Assembly (NCBI GenBank): GCA_025057635.1
Contig: JANXBD010000003.1
Location: 1 to 64,000, forward strand
Source: Thermoflexus sp.
Lineage (GTDB): Bacteria > Chloroflexota > Anaerolineae > Thermoflexales > Thermoflexaceae
Direction: 5' to 3'
Length of the DNA: 64,000 bases
Within the stretch, counting starts at the first letter, position 1. Every line of letters begins with the position of its first letter. A program made the translations under genes and the position numbers. The notes beneath the pieces are model-generated. The model saw only the letters and a program-made list of their open reading frames with translations. It had not been told where the DNA came from and did no database searches. This document shows, piece after piece, positions 8,854 through 19,233 of this stretch.

Positions 8854-10236
8854 TTAACGGATCGTGGTCGACCTCCATGCCTGTTGAATCCCCCGAAGGA
8901 AATCGGCCTCCTGATCCGGGAGCACCGTGCGGACGTCGAACCAGACCGCGTCGTCCTGGACCCGGGCGATGATCGGGGGATGGGCCCGGCGCAGGGTTGC
9001 CGTCAGCGCTTCCGGATCGGGGGATCGCAAAACCAGGGCCACGCTGGGGAGGGTCTCCCCGGGAAGGCTCCCGCCGCCCACGGTGGAGAGAGTGGGGCGC
9101 ACCTCCACCGGGATCCCAGCGGCCTGCAAGCGAGCCGACCACTTCCGGGCCCTGGCCTCCAGCTCGAGAGGGGATGTGGCGATCATCCGCCAGACCGGGA
9201 TCTCCCGGACGGCCTCCCCTTTGAGGTAATGGATCAGCGTGGCGCTCAATCCGGCCAGCGTGAGTTTGTCCGGCCGCAGCGCCCGCATAAGGGGATGTCG
9301 TCGCATCCGGGCGAGGAATTCCCGCTTCCCCACCATGATCCCCGCCTGGGGGCCGCCCAGGAGCTTGTCACCGCTGAAGCCAACCACGGCCGCCCCCGCC
9401 GCCACGCTCTCCTGCACCATCGGCTCGTGGGTCAAGCCGAAGGCCGCCGTGTCCAGGAGCGCGCCGCTTCCCAGATCATCCATCACCGGAATCCCGTAAC
9501 GCTCCCCCAGGGCCACCAGGTCCGTCAGAGGAACCTCCGATACGAATCCGATCATGCGGAAATTGCTATGGTGGGCGCGGAGGATCAGCGCGATGTCCTC
9601 GCCCCGGGCGAGCGGCTCCTCATAATCCCGCAGGTGGGTCCGGTTGGTCGTGCCGACCTCGATGAGCCGCGCGCCGCTCTGGGCCATCACCTCGGGGATG
9701 CGGAATCCGCCCCCGATCTCGATGAGTTGCCCCCGGGAGATCAGGACGCCGCGCCCCCAGGCCAGGGCGGTGAGGGCCAGGAGCACCGCGGCAGCGTTGT
9801 TGTTCACCACCAGGGCGGCTTCGGCCCCCGTCAGCCGGCGCAGGAGCTCCTCCACGGCCGCCTGACGTTCCCCTCGCGCTCCGGTCTCTAGGTCGAATTC
9901 CAGGTCGCTGTAAGCGGAGGCGGCGCGGATGGCCTCCAGGGCGGCGGAGGAAAGGGGCGCGCGGCCCAGGTTCGTGTGCAGGATCACGCCGGTGGCGTTG
10001 ACGACCGGCCGGGGGCGGGGGGTGTGCCAGCGGGCCAGCCGGGCGGCGGCCTGCTCCAGCACGGCCGCCTCGGAGGGCACGGGCTCTCCCTGTTGCACCC
10101 TTGCCCGAGTCTCCGCCAGGACCTCCCGGAGGGCTTCGACGAGGGCCTCGTGGCCGAAGGCCGTTAGGAGTGGCGCTGCGCCCTCGGCCCTCAACAAGCG
10201 ATCCACGCTGGGCAAGGCTCGACGCGGATCCACCAT
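8854..10236 (-). CDS. selA: L-seryl-tRNA(Sec) selenium transferase
   Basis: VVNATGVILHTNLGRAPLS, VNNNAAAVLLAL, GFSGDKLLGGPQAGIMVG (PLP lysine) motifs. Confidence 0.95.
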   Translation of the reverse strand: MVDPRRALPSVDRLLRAEGAAPLLTAFGHEALVEALREVLAETRARVQQGEPVPSEAAVLEQAAARLARWHTPRPRPVVNATGVILHTNLGRAPLSSAALEAIRAASAYSDLEFDLETGARGERQAAVEELLRRLTGAEAALVVNNNAAAVLLALTALAWGRGVLISRGQLIEIGGGFRIPEVMAQSGARLIEVGTTNRTHLRDYEEPLARGEDIALILRAHHSNFRMIGFVSEVPLTDLVALGERYGIPVMDDLGSGALLDTAAFGLTHEPMVQESVAAGAAVVGFSGDKLLGGPQAGIMVGKREFLARMRRHPLMRALRPDKLTLAGLSATLIHYLKGEAVREIPVWRMIATSPLELEARARKWSARLQAAGIPVEVRPTLSTVGGGSLPGETLPSVALVLRSPDPEALTATLRRAHPPIIARVQDDAVWFDVRTVLPDQEADFLRGIQQAWRSTTIR

Positions 10237-10502
10237 TTTCTTTCGCAGACGTTTCCCAGATGTCTCGTTGATCTATCGGCGTATCCGTATGGTTTTTTGC
10301 CCAAGGTAGGGCACACAAGCGCCCGCTTTTTTTGAAGATTTCCTCACCCTCTCCCCGGCCCCTCCCTTTTCTAAGCCGAGTGAGGAGGGAAGAGAAAATT
10401 GAGGCGGTGACCATCGCCCTAAAATCTCCTCGGCTCCTCTTTCCACCCCCCAAGGGGGAAAAGCAAGGAGGGTCGTCCTGCTCTTTATGCCCTTCGATGC
10501 GG

Positions 10503-11225
10503 CTACTTCAGATGGTGCCCGCCGTCCACGACCAGAACAGCCCCTGTAACGTAATCTGCCTCGATCAGATAACGCACCGCATGGGCGACTTCCTCGGCCA
10601 TTCCAGCACGACCCAATGGAACACGATGGAGCAAGTGGGCCCAGCGCTCTTCCTCCCAGTGAACCGGCCGAAGGATCGGGCCGGGGATCACCGCATTCAC
10701 CCGGATCCGGGGGGCCAGGGCGAGGGCCAGGGCCTGAGTCAGGGCGACCAGACCAGATTTGGCGACGGTGTGGGCCAGGTAATCCGGCCACGGCTTCAGA
10801 GCCGAGCCGTCGGCGATGTTGATGATCACGCCTTCTTCCATGTAGCGCGCTGCCGCCTGGGCGCAGAACATGGGCGCCCGCAGGTTGAGCGCCAGGATCT
10901 CATCCCAAAGCTCCGGCGTCAGCTCATGCCATCGCGTGACCCGCATCACCGCTGCCGCATTCACCAGCGCGTCCAGCCGTCCAAACCGGCGTGCCGCGCT
11001 CTCGATCAGCGTGGGGATCTGCGAGGGATCCCGCAGATCCGCTTGGAAAGCCTCCGCGTCCACTCCCATTTCCTGGATCCGGCGCGCCGTCTCGGCGGCT
11101 TCCTCGATGGCCGTGTGGAAATGGACGGCCACGCGAGCGCCGGCCTGGGCCAGGCCGATAGCGATCGCCCGGCCTAGGCGGTGCCCCGCGCCCGTCACCA
11201 GCACAACCCGCTCTCGAAGCTCCAC
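10503..11225 (-). CDS. SDR family oxidoreductase
   Basis: VTGAGHRLGRAIA Rossmann motif, NAAAV motif, C-terminal TGAVLVVDGGHHL. Confidence 0.9.
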   Translation of the reverse strand: MELRERVVLVTGAGHRLGRAIAIGLAQAGARVAVHFHTAIEEAAETARRIQEMGVDAEAFQADLRDPSQIPTLIESAARRFGRLDALVNAAAVMRVTRWHELTPELWDEILALNLRAPMFCAQAAARYMEEGVIINIADGSALKPWPDYLAHTVAKSGLVALTQALALALAPRIRVNAVIPGPILRPVHWEEERWAHLLHRVPLGRAGMAEEVAHAVRYLIEADYVTGAVLVVDGGHHLK

Positions 11226-11424
11226 GTTCGAGCGGCCTCCTGATTTGCTTCCAACCGCCTCAAGTTTGCGAATCGGACTCGGGGCGAATGAGTGACCCCA
11301 GTTTTCTATCAGGTGGAGGATGAGCTCCTTCTCCCTCTCCCCGCGGCCCGAAGGGCCGTTGGGAGGGTGTTCTCAGGGTGGGCGGAGCCATTGAAGGCGG
11401 CCCCGCTCACTCCGAAACCTCTCG

Positions 11425-12378
11425 TCATCGGCTGGCCTCTAACACCCAGCGGGCAGCGACTAGATCCTGCACCGCCAGGCCCACGGATTTAAATAGAGTG
11501 ATCTCCTCCGGTTGCTGACGGCCGGGTCGGCGCCCCGCTGCGATTTCCCCCAGCTCCATTAAATCCTGTTCCTGGAGGATCCCCTGCTGGATCGCCCATA
11601 CGACCTCGCCAGCTTCCGCCAGGGCCGCCCTGCGGGAATCCACCACCACGCGCGAAGCCCGGCGGAACGTTTCCTCGTCCAGCTCTCGCATCTGCAGGGT
11701 GAAGGATCCGATGGCGTTGATGTGGGTTCCCGGCCGCAGCGATCGGCCGTCGAAGACAGGGGTAGGGGAATTCGTAGCCGTGCAGACCACATCCGCTTCA
11801 GCGACCGCAGCCTCCGGAGCAGGCACTAGGGCGATGTCTTCGGGAACACCTTCCTGGCCCCGCATCTCTTCGATCAGCACTCGAGCCCGCTCGGGGGTTC
11901 GACTGTAAATCCGCACCCGGCGGATCGCACGGACGGCGCAGACGGCCAGCAGTTGCGTGCGGGCCTGAGCCCCCGCCCCGATCAGCGCGAGAGTTTCGGC
12001 ATCGGGACGGGCCAGCAGGTCGGTGGCCAGCCCGGAGGCGGCTCCAGTGCGCCACGCGGTGAGGAAAGCCCCATCGAGCAGCGCCTTGGGCGCGCCTGTC
12101 TCTGGATCCAGCATCAACACCAAAGCGGAAATGGTGGGAAGGCCCCGCTCGGCGTTATGGGGGAAGACCGAAACCACCTTCAGGCCTAGGTCTCGGGGCG
12201 GGAGGTATCCAGGCATAATCAGCGTGATCCCCTCGCGCTGGGGGATCGGGATCTGAATCCGCTGAGGGATATGGGCGCGCCCCTCGCTGAAGGCGATGAA
12301 CGCCTCACGCATGGCTTCCACCGCCCGGCGCATGGGCAGGGCCCAGCGAATCTGTTCCGCAGAGCAAAAGGGCAACAT
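11425..12378 (-). CDS. Ornithine cyclodeaminase / mu-crystallin family protein
   Basis: TGAASGLATDLLARPDAETLALIGAGAQARTQL and GTHINAIGSF motifs. Confidence 0.9.
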   Translation of the reverse strand: MLPFCSAEQIRWALPMRRAVEAMREAFIAFSEGRAHIPQRIQIPIPQREGITLIMPGYLPPRDLGLKVVSVFPHNAERGLPTISALVLMLDPETGAPKALLDGAFLTAWRTGAASGLATDLLARPDAETLALIGAGAQARTQLLAVCAVRAIRRVRIYSRTPERARVLIEEMRGQEGVPEDIALVPAPEAAVAEADVVCTATNSPTPVFDGRSLRPGTHINAIGSFTLQMRELDEETFRRASRVVVDSRRAALAEAGEVVWAIQQGILQEQDLMELGEIAAGRRPGRQQPEEITLFKSVGLAVQDLVAARWVLEASR

Positions 12379-12499
12379 TAATCCCTCCCAGACTTTGAAC
12401 AAGCTTGCCAGACGATATAGCTCTTAAGAAGCCACTCCGAAGAGTCAGATTCCCATCCTTCCCGCAGATATTATCGCTTCTCATAATCCCCTGGAGAGG

Positions 12500-13041
12500 C
12501 ACACACCCCACGAATCCTACGGAAGGCCGATTCACATAGGCATCCACTCTATAGGCTCCAGCGCGGCCTTGGCAGCGAGCGGTTGGTTGTTGTGTTGCTC
12601 TGATCCGCCGATGATCCGGCAAATCCACGTTCCATCCGAGCTCGCTAGGGCGATGTAGATTCTCCTCTATCAGTTTGCCCTCCTCAGAATCCGGGCTGGC
12701 GACGCTGGGAATCGCTTAGGCGAGATCCGCTTAGAACAGATAGCACCCTCCGGCCCATCTCCTGTGCCGCCTCTGGGCCGATGGCCCCGAACTGAGGCAG
12801 TGTCTCCTCCTAGATATCCCGGATGCGGGCTTTGATCTCATTCCGCATAGACGATCATGCCGCCGAGGAAGTAGACGGAGCTGTCTGGGACGCAGGTCAG
12901 TCGATAAGCCAGCAAGCCTCCCGTGTAAGATCCCGCTACCGCTAGACGCCATTCTCGGTTTTTCGATTCTATGCCTGCTCGGGCAGCTCGATCTGATTCC
13001 GGATATTTCATTCCAGCAATCGCTCGGTATGAATGCGACAC
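12500..13041 (-). pseudogene. CinA C-terminal (nicotinamide-nucleotide amidase) domain pseudogene
   Basis: EWRLAVAGSYTGGLLAYRLTCVPDSSVYFLGGMIVYAE, then frameshift to NEIKARIRDI*EETLPQFGAIGPEAAQEMGRRVLS; follows the CinA order AES.TGGL..RLTD.PGSS.YF.GG...Y.NE.K....V..ETL...GAVS...A.EMA. Confidence 0.8.
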
Positions 13042-13377
13042 CCTATTCCTTTACCACGGCTTAGACGGTGCCATGCAATGTAGAGGCGAGGGATCTCTCG
13101 CCCCCACATCCCCTATTCTATCTCTTACTCTTAAAAGATATTCGGAGCCGTCAATGACTCAGCCCTTAGGCTCCTTTCGGCATGGCCCGGTTTATAATTC
13201 TTCATGCAGTGAACCCTGGAAATGAAGCGTGGGCGAACTCATACGCCTCCCCTCCCCAGCCCAGGGATCATGAGCAAGAGCCTGCTCAGCCTGAGATAGC
13301 TGTAGAGGTTCTGAACAACACATCGCACTGCCGTTTATCCGGAGTCCAAACTCTTCTTCGCGGAAGTGGAAACTTTT

Positions 13378-14286
13378 ATGCGTAAGGTGCTGCAATCGTT
13401 ATGGGATGGCTTGGCCCGGACGCGCCAGGCCGCCTTCGGTCGGGTCGCTCAGTTGCTGGGAGCAACAGAGATCACCGAGGCGTTATGGGAGGAGCTGGAG
13501 GCGGCGCTGATCCAGGCGGACGTTGGCGTCCGGGTAACGATGGAACTGATGGATCGCCTGCGGGAGCGAGTGCGCCGGGAAGGGATCACTCGAGCGGATG
13601 CCTTGCGAGCGCTGTTGAAGCAAGAACTGCGGGCCATCCTGGGAGATCCTCCACCGCCAAATCTGGGCCGAAGGCCGTTAGAGGTGATCCTCATCGTGGG
13701 CGTCAACGGCTCTGGGAAGACTACCACGGTCGCCAAGCTGGCGTATCAATTCCGACAGCAGGGCCGACGGGTGTTGCTGGCAGCGGCGGACACTTTTCGA
13801 GCAGCGGCCGGGGAGCAGTTGGAGATCTGGGCGGAACGGGCCGGGGTGCCCTGCATCAGCGGCCAGCCGGGCGCGGATCCAGGGGCGGTGCTCTTCGACA
13901 CATTGCAGGCCGCCCGCGCTCGGGGCTACGACCTCGTCCTAGCAGACACAGCCGGTCGGCTTCACACGAAATACAATCTGATGCAGGAGCTGAAAAAAGT
14001 CCGAAATGTCGCTGCCAGGGTGATCCCGGATGCTCCCCATGAGGTCTGGCTGGTGCTGGACGCGACCACCGGCCAGAACGCTCTTCCGCAGGCCCGGGAG
14101 TTCCACCAGGCGGTAGGTCTTACAGGCCTGATCCTGACCAAACTCGATGGCACCGCCAAAGGTGGAGCGATTTTCGCCATCGCTCGGGAATTGGGCATGC
14201 CGGTGCGATTTATCGGGGTGGGAGAAGGGATAGATGATCTGTTGCCATTTGATGCCGATGCCTTCACAGAGGGCTTATTCGATTGA
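13378..14286 (+). CDS. ftsY: Signal recognition particle receptor FtsY
   Basis: [58 protein letters not shown]. Confidence 0.96.
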   Translation: MRKVLQSLWDGLARTRQAAFGRVAQLLGATEITEALWEELEAALIQADVGVRVTMELMDRLRERVRREGITRADALRALLKQELRAILGDPPPPNLGRRPLEVILIVGVNGSGKTTTVAKLAYQFRQQGRRVLLAAADTFRAAAGEQLEIWAERAGVPCISGQPGADPGAVLFDTLQAARARGYDLVLADTAGRLHTKYNLMQELKKVRNVAARVIPDAPHEVWLVLDATTGQNALPQAREFHQAVGLTGLILTKLDGTAKGGAIFAIARELGMPVRFIGVGEGIDDLLPFDADAFTEGLFD

Positions 14287-14820
14287 GCCCAGCTCCGCTG
14301 GCGTCCGGTCGATCCCGGTTGAAAAGTCGGAGCTCCTCTCCCCTTTATGCTTTACCCTATGCTCTACCTTAGCATTTGTTATGCCATGCCGCCTTGCCGT
14401 ACGGATAAGGAGAGTTCCGAGCTCTAGGGTTGAAGCAGAGCGATGAGGTATCGTTCTGTTGGCTTGGATTTTAGCCTGATGGACAGCATGGCCTCCTGCT
14501 TGCATCCTGGAATCTTTTTTCTCCTTCCCTACGGCCCCAAGGGCTATAAGGAGGGGGAGGACATTCCATCATTAGACCGTGGCCTGCTTAAGTCTTGGGC
14601 GCCTGCGGAGTGATGCGGCAATCTTCCAGTCGCTGAGGTGAGGGGAAACTTTGAAGGCGGAAACTACTCAAGCGATTAAGTCCGTTAGGCGAATGGCTGT
14701 CGAATTCGGCCCATCCGTCCCTCTTGCGTTTTTCCTCTTCCTCTCTGCACTGCGATCTGGGCTACATCCGTCAAATGATCAGCCTATAGGAAAGCTACCC
14801 ACAGACCGAAGGAGGAGTCC

Positions 14821-15928
14821 ATGAGCGCGCTGCGGGAACGATTGGAAGCGCTGGCGCTGACCTTGGAGGATCTCCTAGACCGTCTTTGACATCCCGAATA
14901 AACAGACGGAGATCCAGAAGTTGGAGGAAGAGGCTGCGCGGCCAGATCTCTGGGACCAGCCTGCACGGGCTCAGGAGATCATGAAGCGGCTAGGCCGACT
15001 AAAGGAGGAGGTGGAAAACTGGCTTCGCCTGCGCCATGGGATCCAGGAGGCCCGTGAGCTGCTGGATCTGATAGAAACAGAAGAAGATGAAGCCCTGACC
15101 TCGGATCTGGAGCAAGAGATCAGCGCGATGGAGGAGCAGATCCGACGCCATCAATTTGAAGTCTGGATGTCTGGCCCTTACGATCGCAACGACGCAATCC
15201 TGGCCATCCATGCCGGGGCAGGAGGGACTGACGCTCAGGATTGGGCGGAGATGCTGTTGCGCATGTATCTGCGATGGACTGAACGCCGTGGATGGGAGGC
15301 GGAATTGCTAGATAAAGTAGACGGTGAGGAGGCAGGCATCAAGAGCGCTGCGGTTCTGGTAAAGGGCCCTTACGCTTATGGCTATCTGAAAGCCGAAAAA
15401 GGAGTCCATCGGCTGGTGCGCATTTCCCCCTTCGACGCGGCTCGTCGTCGCCATACCTCCTTCGCCCTGGTTGAGGTATGGCCGGACATTGGGGAGAGCC
15501 CAGAGATTGTGATTCGCCCGGAAGACCTCATCATTGAGACCTTCCGGGCTTCCACCGCAGGCGGTCAGCATATGCAGAAGAACGAGACCGCCGTCCGTAT
15601 CCGGCACATCCCGACAGGGATCGTGGTCTCTTGCCAGAACGAGCGTAGCCAGGCGCAGAACAAAGAAACCGCACTGAAGATTTTGAAAGCCCGCCTAGCG
15701 GAGCTGGAGGAGCAGAAACGACGAACGGAGCTTGCGACCCTGAAGGGAGAGCACGTAAGTGCGGAATGGGGCAATCAGATTCGTTCCTACGTCCTTCATC
15801 CCTACCAGCTAGCGAAGGATCATCGCACCGACTATGAGACCAGCCAGGTGGAGCGGGTGCTGGACGGAGAGCTGGATGAGTTCATCCAAGCCTATCTCCA
15901 GCAAATGGCAGCGCTCCCTCGCTCTTGA
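14821..15928 (+). CDS. prfB: Peptide chain release factor 2, expressed by programmed +1 frameshift at CTT TGA C (14884-14890)
   Basis: Zero frame from ATG 14821: MSALRERLEALALTLEDLLDRL-TGA; +1 frame continues DIPNKQTEIQKLEEEAARPDLWDQ... GGQ (TAGGQHMQK) and SPF (RISPFDAARRRHTSF) motifs present. The ORF track gives only the downstream frame. Confidence 0.95.
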
Positions 15929-15940
15929 GAGAGGATCTAA

Positions 15941-16594
15941 ATGGTAAAACGGCGACCTAGAAAAGAGAGCGCCGGAGAGTGGCTTTCCCTTAAAGCAGCC
16001 GCGGCGATGCTGGGCGTGCATCCGGCTACCCTTCGGACCTGGGCGGATGCAGGGCGGATCCCCTCCCGTCGGACGGCAGGAGGACATCGAAGGTTCGCCC
16101 GTCGGGATCTGGAGATGTGGTTACAGGCTCACGGAGCGGAGCCGGAGGTGCAAAAGCTAATCGCCTACACGCTGGGCCAACTCCGCCTCGAGCTCACTCG
16201 AGGGGCCGGACGTCAAGCCCCATGGTTGGAGCGCATGCAGGGAGAGATTGCCCAGGCCTTTCAAGCCACCTGCTATCAGCTGCTCGAAGAGCTTCAAGCG
16301 TACGTCCGCGATCAGGATCCCCAGCGTCCTCGACGCATTGGGGTGCGCTATACGGATCAGGCGATTGCCGTAGGTGTGGGATTAGCAGATTTGCTGCGGG
16401 CCTTCCTACACTTTGGAGGTTATCTGCTGGAAAGCGTGTTCCAGATGATTGAAGCATGCAGCTCCCTAGAACGCTGGCATCCGATCTATCGAGCGATCAC
16501 AGCCTTTTATAATGAAGCATTGCTGGCTATGGTCGAGCGCTACATGGAACATATGCCATGGATGAAGGGCACCGCAGGCTTCTCGACAGATTAG
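15941..16594 (+). CDS. Helix-turn-helix (MerR/excisionase-type) DNA-binding protein with C-terminal helical domain
   Basis: WLSLKAAAAMLGVHPATLRTWADAGRIPSRRTAGGHRRFARRDLEMWL. Confidence 0.85.
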   Translation: MVKRRPRKESAGEWLSLKAAAAMLGVHPATLRTWADAGRIPSRRTAGGHRRFARRDLEMWLQAHGAEPEVQKLIAYTLGQLRLELTRGAGRQAPWLERMQGEIAQAFQATCYQLLEELQAYVRDQDPQRPRRIGVRYTDQAIAVGVGLADLLRAFLHFGGYLLESVFQMIEACSSLERWHPIYRAITAFYNEALLAMVERYMEHMPWMKGTAGFSTD

Positions 16595-17265
16595 GCGGAA
16601 TCCTACTGATAGTGGGTCTGGCGACATGCATCGGGAGCGCAGCGCTGGCATGGCACGCCCGAGATACTTATGGCATTCCCAAGGATGGGTTACCCGAGCC
16701 CAGGCCTTCCCATGCATGGAAAGCATCTCCATCGCCGCTCATGCCTGTCCAAAGATCCTCAGCATCCACCATCCCACTTACGCCCTGGCCGAAGGCAGCC
16801 TCCAATGGGGAGCCTCCTCTCCATCTATCAATCCCCGCCATCCAGCTCGAGGCTCCCGTAGTTCGCGCGGAATTGACGACGGTGCGGGACGGGGAACAGG
16901 AATGGATCACTTGGGAACCACCCCGCGAGTTTGCTGCCGGGTGGGTGGTCACCTCCGCCTATCCTGGTCAGCCGGGAAACGTCGTCCTAATCGGCCATCA
17001 CAACATCTATGGAAAGGTCTTCGCGAACCTTCATCGTCTGCAGAGGGGAGATTTGATCTATCTGGAAACCCGAAGACAGGTCTATACCTATTGGGTGGAG
17101 GAGAGCCATATCATGTTAGAGAAGGGCCAGCCGATGGAAGTCCGGCAACGGAATTTGAAATGGATCTTACCCACACCTGACGAGCGGCTGACTCTAGTCA
17201 CGTGCTGGCCTGCTTTTACAAACACCCATCGCCTGATCATAGTCGCACGCCCCCTGAAGCCATAG
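16558..17265 (+). CDS. Sortase family transpeptidase
   Basis: N-terminal TM; GNVVLIGHHNIYGKVFANLHRLQRGD and catalytic LTLVTCWP with downstream Arg (THRLIIVAR). Confidence 0.9.
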   Translation: MDEGHRRLLDRLGGILLIVGLATCIGSAALAWHARDTYGIPKDGLPEPRPSHAWKASPSPLMPVQRSSASTIPLTPWPKAASNGEPPLHLSIPAIQLEAPVVRAELTTVRDGEQEWITWEPPREFAAGWVVTSAYPGQPGNVVLIGHHNIYGKVFANLHRLQRGDLIYLETRRQVYTYWVEESHIMLEKGQPMEVRQRNLKWILPTPDERLTLVTCWPAFTNTHRLIIVARPLKP

Positions 17266-17419
17266 CAAGATCTATCTTTGACTCCAGCTTCCACCTTGAG
17301 GAGGACATGCTGACGTGGATACCATCTCCAGGCATCGGCCTGATTATCATCTTTTTGCTTTATAAGCAAAAGGAACATGAAGCCGCCAGTAAGATTTGAA
17401 GCGAACAAGGAGGAACTCG

Positions 17420-17923
17420 ATGTCCTTCCTGGATTGGACGCCCGTGCGACGGATCCGGCGTAACCATGCGCTAGAACATGCGACCATTCATTTGCTAAGC
17501 CGGCAGTTCCCTGGGCGCCCGATGGCGGGTCGTTCCACGCCCTTCGGTTTCTATATCTACGGAAGCGTGCCGCTGGAGGCGGTGGTAGCAGCCTCACAGG
17601 AGGCCCTTGAGCGATTGCGACGCGGGGAACATCAATGGGCGATCCATCCAGGGTGCGGCACGAATTACGTAGCCTCCGGCACTACCGCAGGCCTAGCCGC
17701 CTTCGTGACCATGGGGTTGGTTCCCCACCGCCGGCGCTGGGATGTGTTGCCGCTAATAATCCTAGCAACAGTGCTGGCCCTCATCGCTGCCCAGCCTCTA
17801 GGACCGTGGCTGCAGACCTATTTCACCACCCGTGCCGATCCTGGAGATCTGGAGATCGTAGGTGTGCGATCGCTTCCTGGCGGATGGGTGCACCGCTATT
17901 TCGTGGAGACTCGTGGAGGGTAG
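17420..17923 (+). CDS. DUF6391-like membrane protein
   Basis: RIRRNHALEHATIHLLSRQFPGRPMAGRSTPFGFYIYG; two hydrophobic segments. The family name is recalled, not searched. Confidence 0.7.
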   Translation: MSFLDWTPVRRIRRNHALEHATIHLLSRQFPGRPMAGRSTPFGFYIYGSVPLEAVVAASQEALERLRRGEHQWAIHPGCGTNYVASGTTAGLAAFVTMGLVPHRRRWDVLPLIILATVLALIAAQPLGPWLQTYFTTRADPGDLEIVGVRSLPGGWVHRYFVETRGG

Positions 17924-18097
17924 ACCTGACGAATGCGGTATGTGGCTTGGGGTTCGTCCCTCCAACCCGCAAGGGAAGCCCCTCGCAAGCAGTTCCTCAT
18001 CTCTTGGGACTTCGGGAATGTCTATCCCGTCCCCCCAGGCGGACATATAACTCTATTAAACTGCTTACCCCCATCGCGAGTTCGCGAGGCGTTTTCT

Positions 18098-19066
18098 ATG
18101 GTCATTGTTATGCATGGGGAAAATGACTTAGAAATGAAAGAAGCGCTAGTGGAGCTTCAAGAATCCATCGGAGATGCTGCAGCACGGTCGATGAACGTGG
18201 TGACTCTAGATGGACGGCGAGTGACCCCGGCTGAATTGCATGCCGCATGCGCGGCGATGCCGTTCCTGGCGTCCCGTCGTCTGATCATTGTAGAAGGCCT
18301 GTTCACACGAGAACGTCGTCGGGTTCGGGAAGAAAGCGCTTTCTTGGAAGTGCTGCTTGCGATCCCCGCCTCTACCACGCTTGTCCTGATAGAGCCCAGA
18401 ACGCTTCCGGAAGGCCACCCTGTGTTACGATGGATCGTTGATCATCCAGATCAGGGGGAGGCGCGGCATTTCCCGCTTCCCTCTCCCCAGGTGCTGCCCG
18501 AGTGGGTGATGGCCCGGGCCCGACGGCATGGCGGAACCTTCACCCCACAGGCTGCGTCTGCCTTGGCAGCTTTGCTTACTGATTTACGTCTCCTAGATCA
18601 GGAGATTCGCAAGCTGATCACCTGGGCAGCCGGTCGGCCGGTAACCCCGCAGGATGTTGAACGGCTAGTGCCTTACGCGGCGCCCATCAGCTTGTTCGAG
18701 CTGACGGAGGCACTGGGTCGTCGGGATGTGCGTCGGGCTCTGGCAGCACTGCACCGGCTGCTGATGGAAGGAGAACACCCCTTAGGCCTGTTTGGCATGA
18801 TCGTCCGCCAAACTCGCCTCATGCTTCTGATGAAGGAACAGCTGGAGAAGGGCCTCTCAGTCGCCGAGGCAGGAAGCCGACTGGGGCTGCATCCCTACGC
18901 GGCTCGCAAAATCACCGAGGCCACCGCAGGCTTCTCTATGTCCCAGCTGGAGGCCTTTTACAGGAACTTGACGGAGCTAGATGTGGCGATCAAAACCGGT
19001 CAGATCCCCGATGTGGTAGCGCTAGAGACTTTCATTGTTTCAGTGGGCCGACGAGGGATCGCTTAG
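18098..19066 (+). CDS. holA: DNA polymerase III subunit delta
   Basis: Start MVIVMHGENDLEMKEALVELQ; SRRLIIVEGLF; ISLFELTEALGRRDVRRALAALHRLLMEGEHPLGLFGMIVRQ. Confidence 0.9.
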   Translation: MVIVMHGENDLEMKEALVELQESIGDAAARSMNVVTLDGRRVTPAELHAACAAMPFLASRRLIIVEGLFTRERRRVREESAFLEVLLAIPASTTLVLIEPRTLPEGHPVLRWIVDHPDQGEARHFPLPSPQVLPEWVMARARRHGGTFTPQAASALAALLTDLRLLDQEIRKLITWAAGRPVTPQDVERLVPYAAPISLFELTEALGRRDVRRALAALHRLLMEGEHPLGLFGMIVRQTRLMLLMKEQLEKGLSVAEAGSRLGLHPYAARKITEATAGFSMSQLEAFYRNLTELDVAIKTGQIPDVVALETFIVSVGRRGIA

Positions 19067-19233
19067 CGAGAACAGCCTGACATCAGCAAGGCGACTCTGC
19101 CTTCTCAGACGACCAGTAATTCCTGAGCACCACTTCCATCCCCTCCAACGAAGCCCCCGGCAGTCAGTTTCATTGATTCAAGGGAACGAATCAACCGGAG
19201 TTGCTTTCCAAAAGGCCTTTCAGGGGAATCGGA

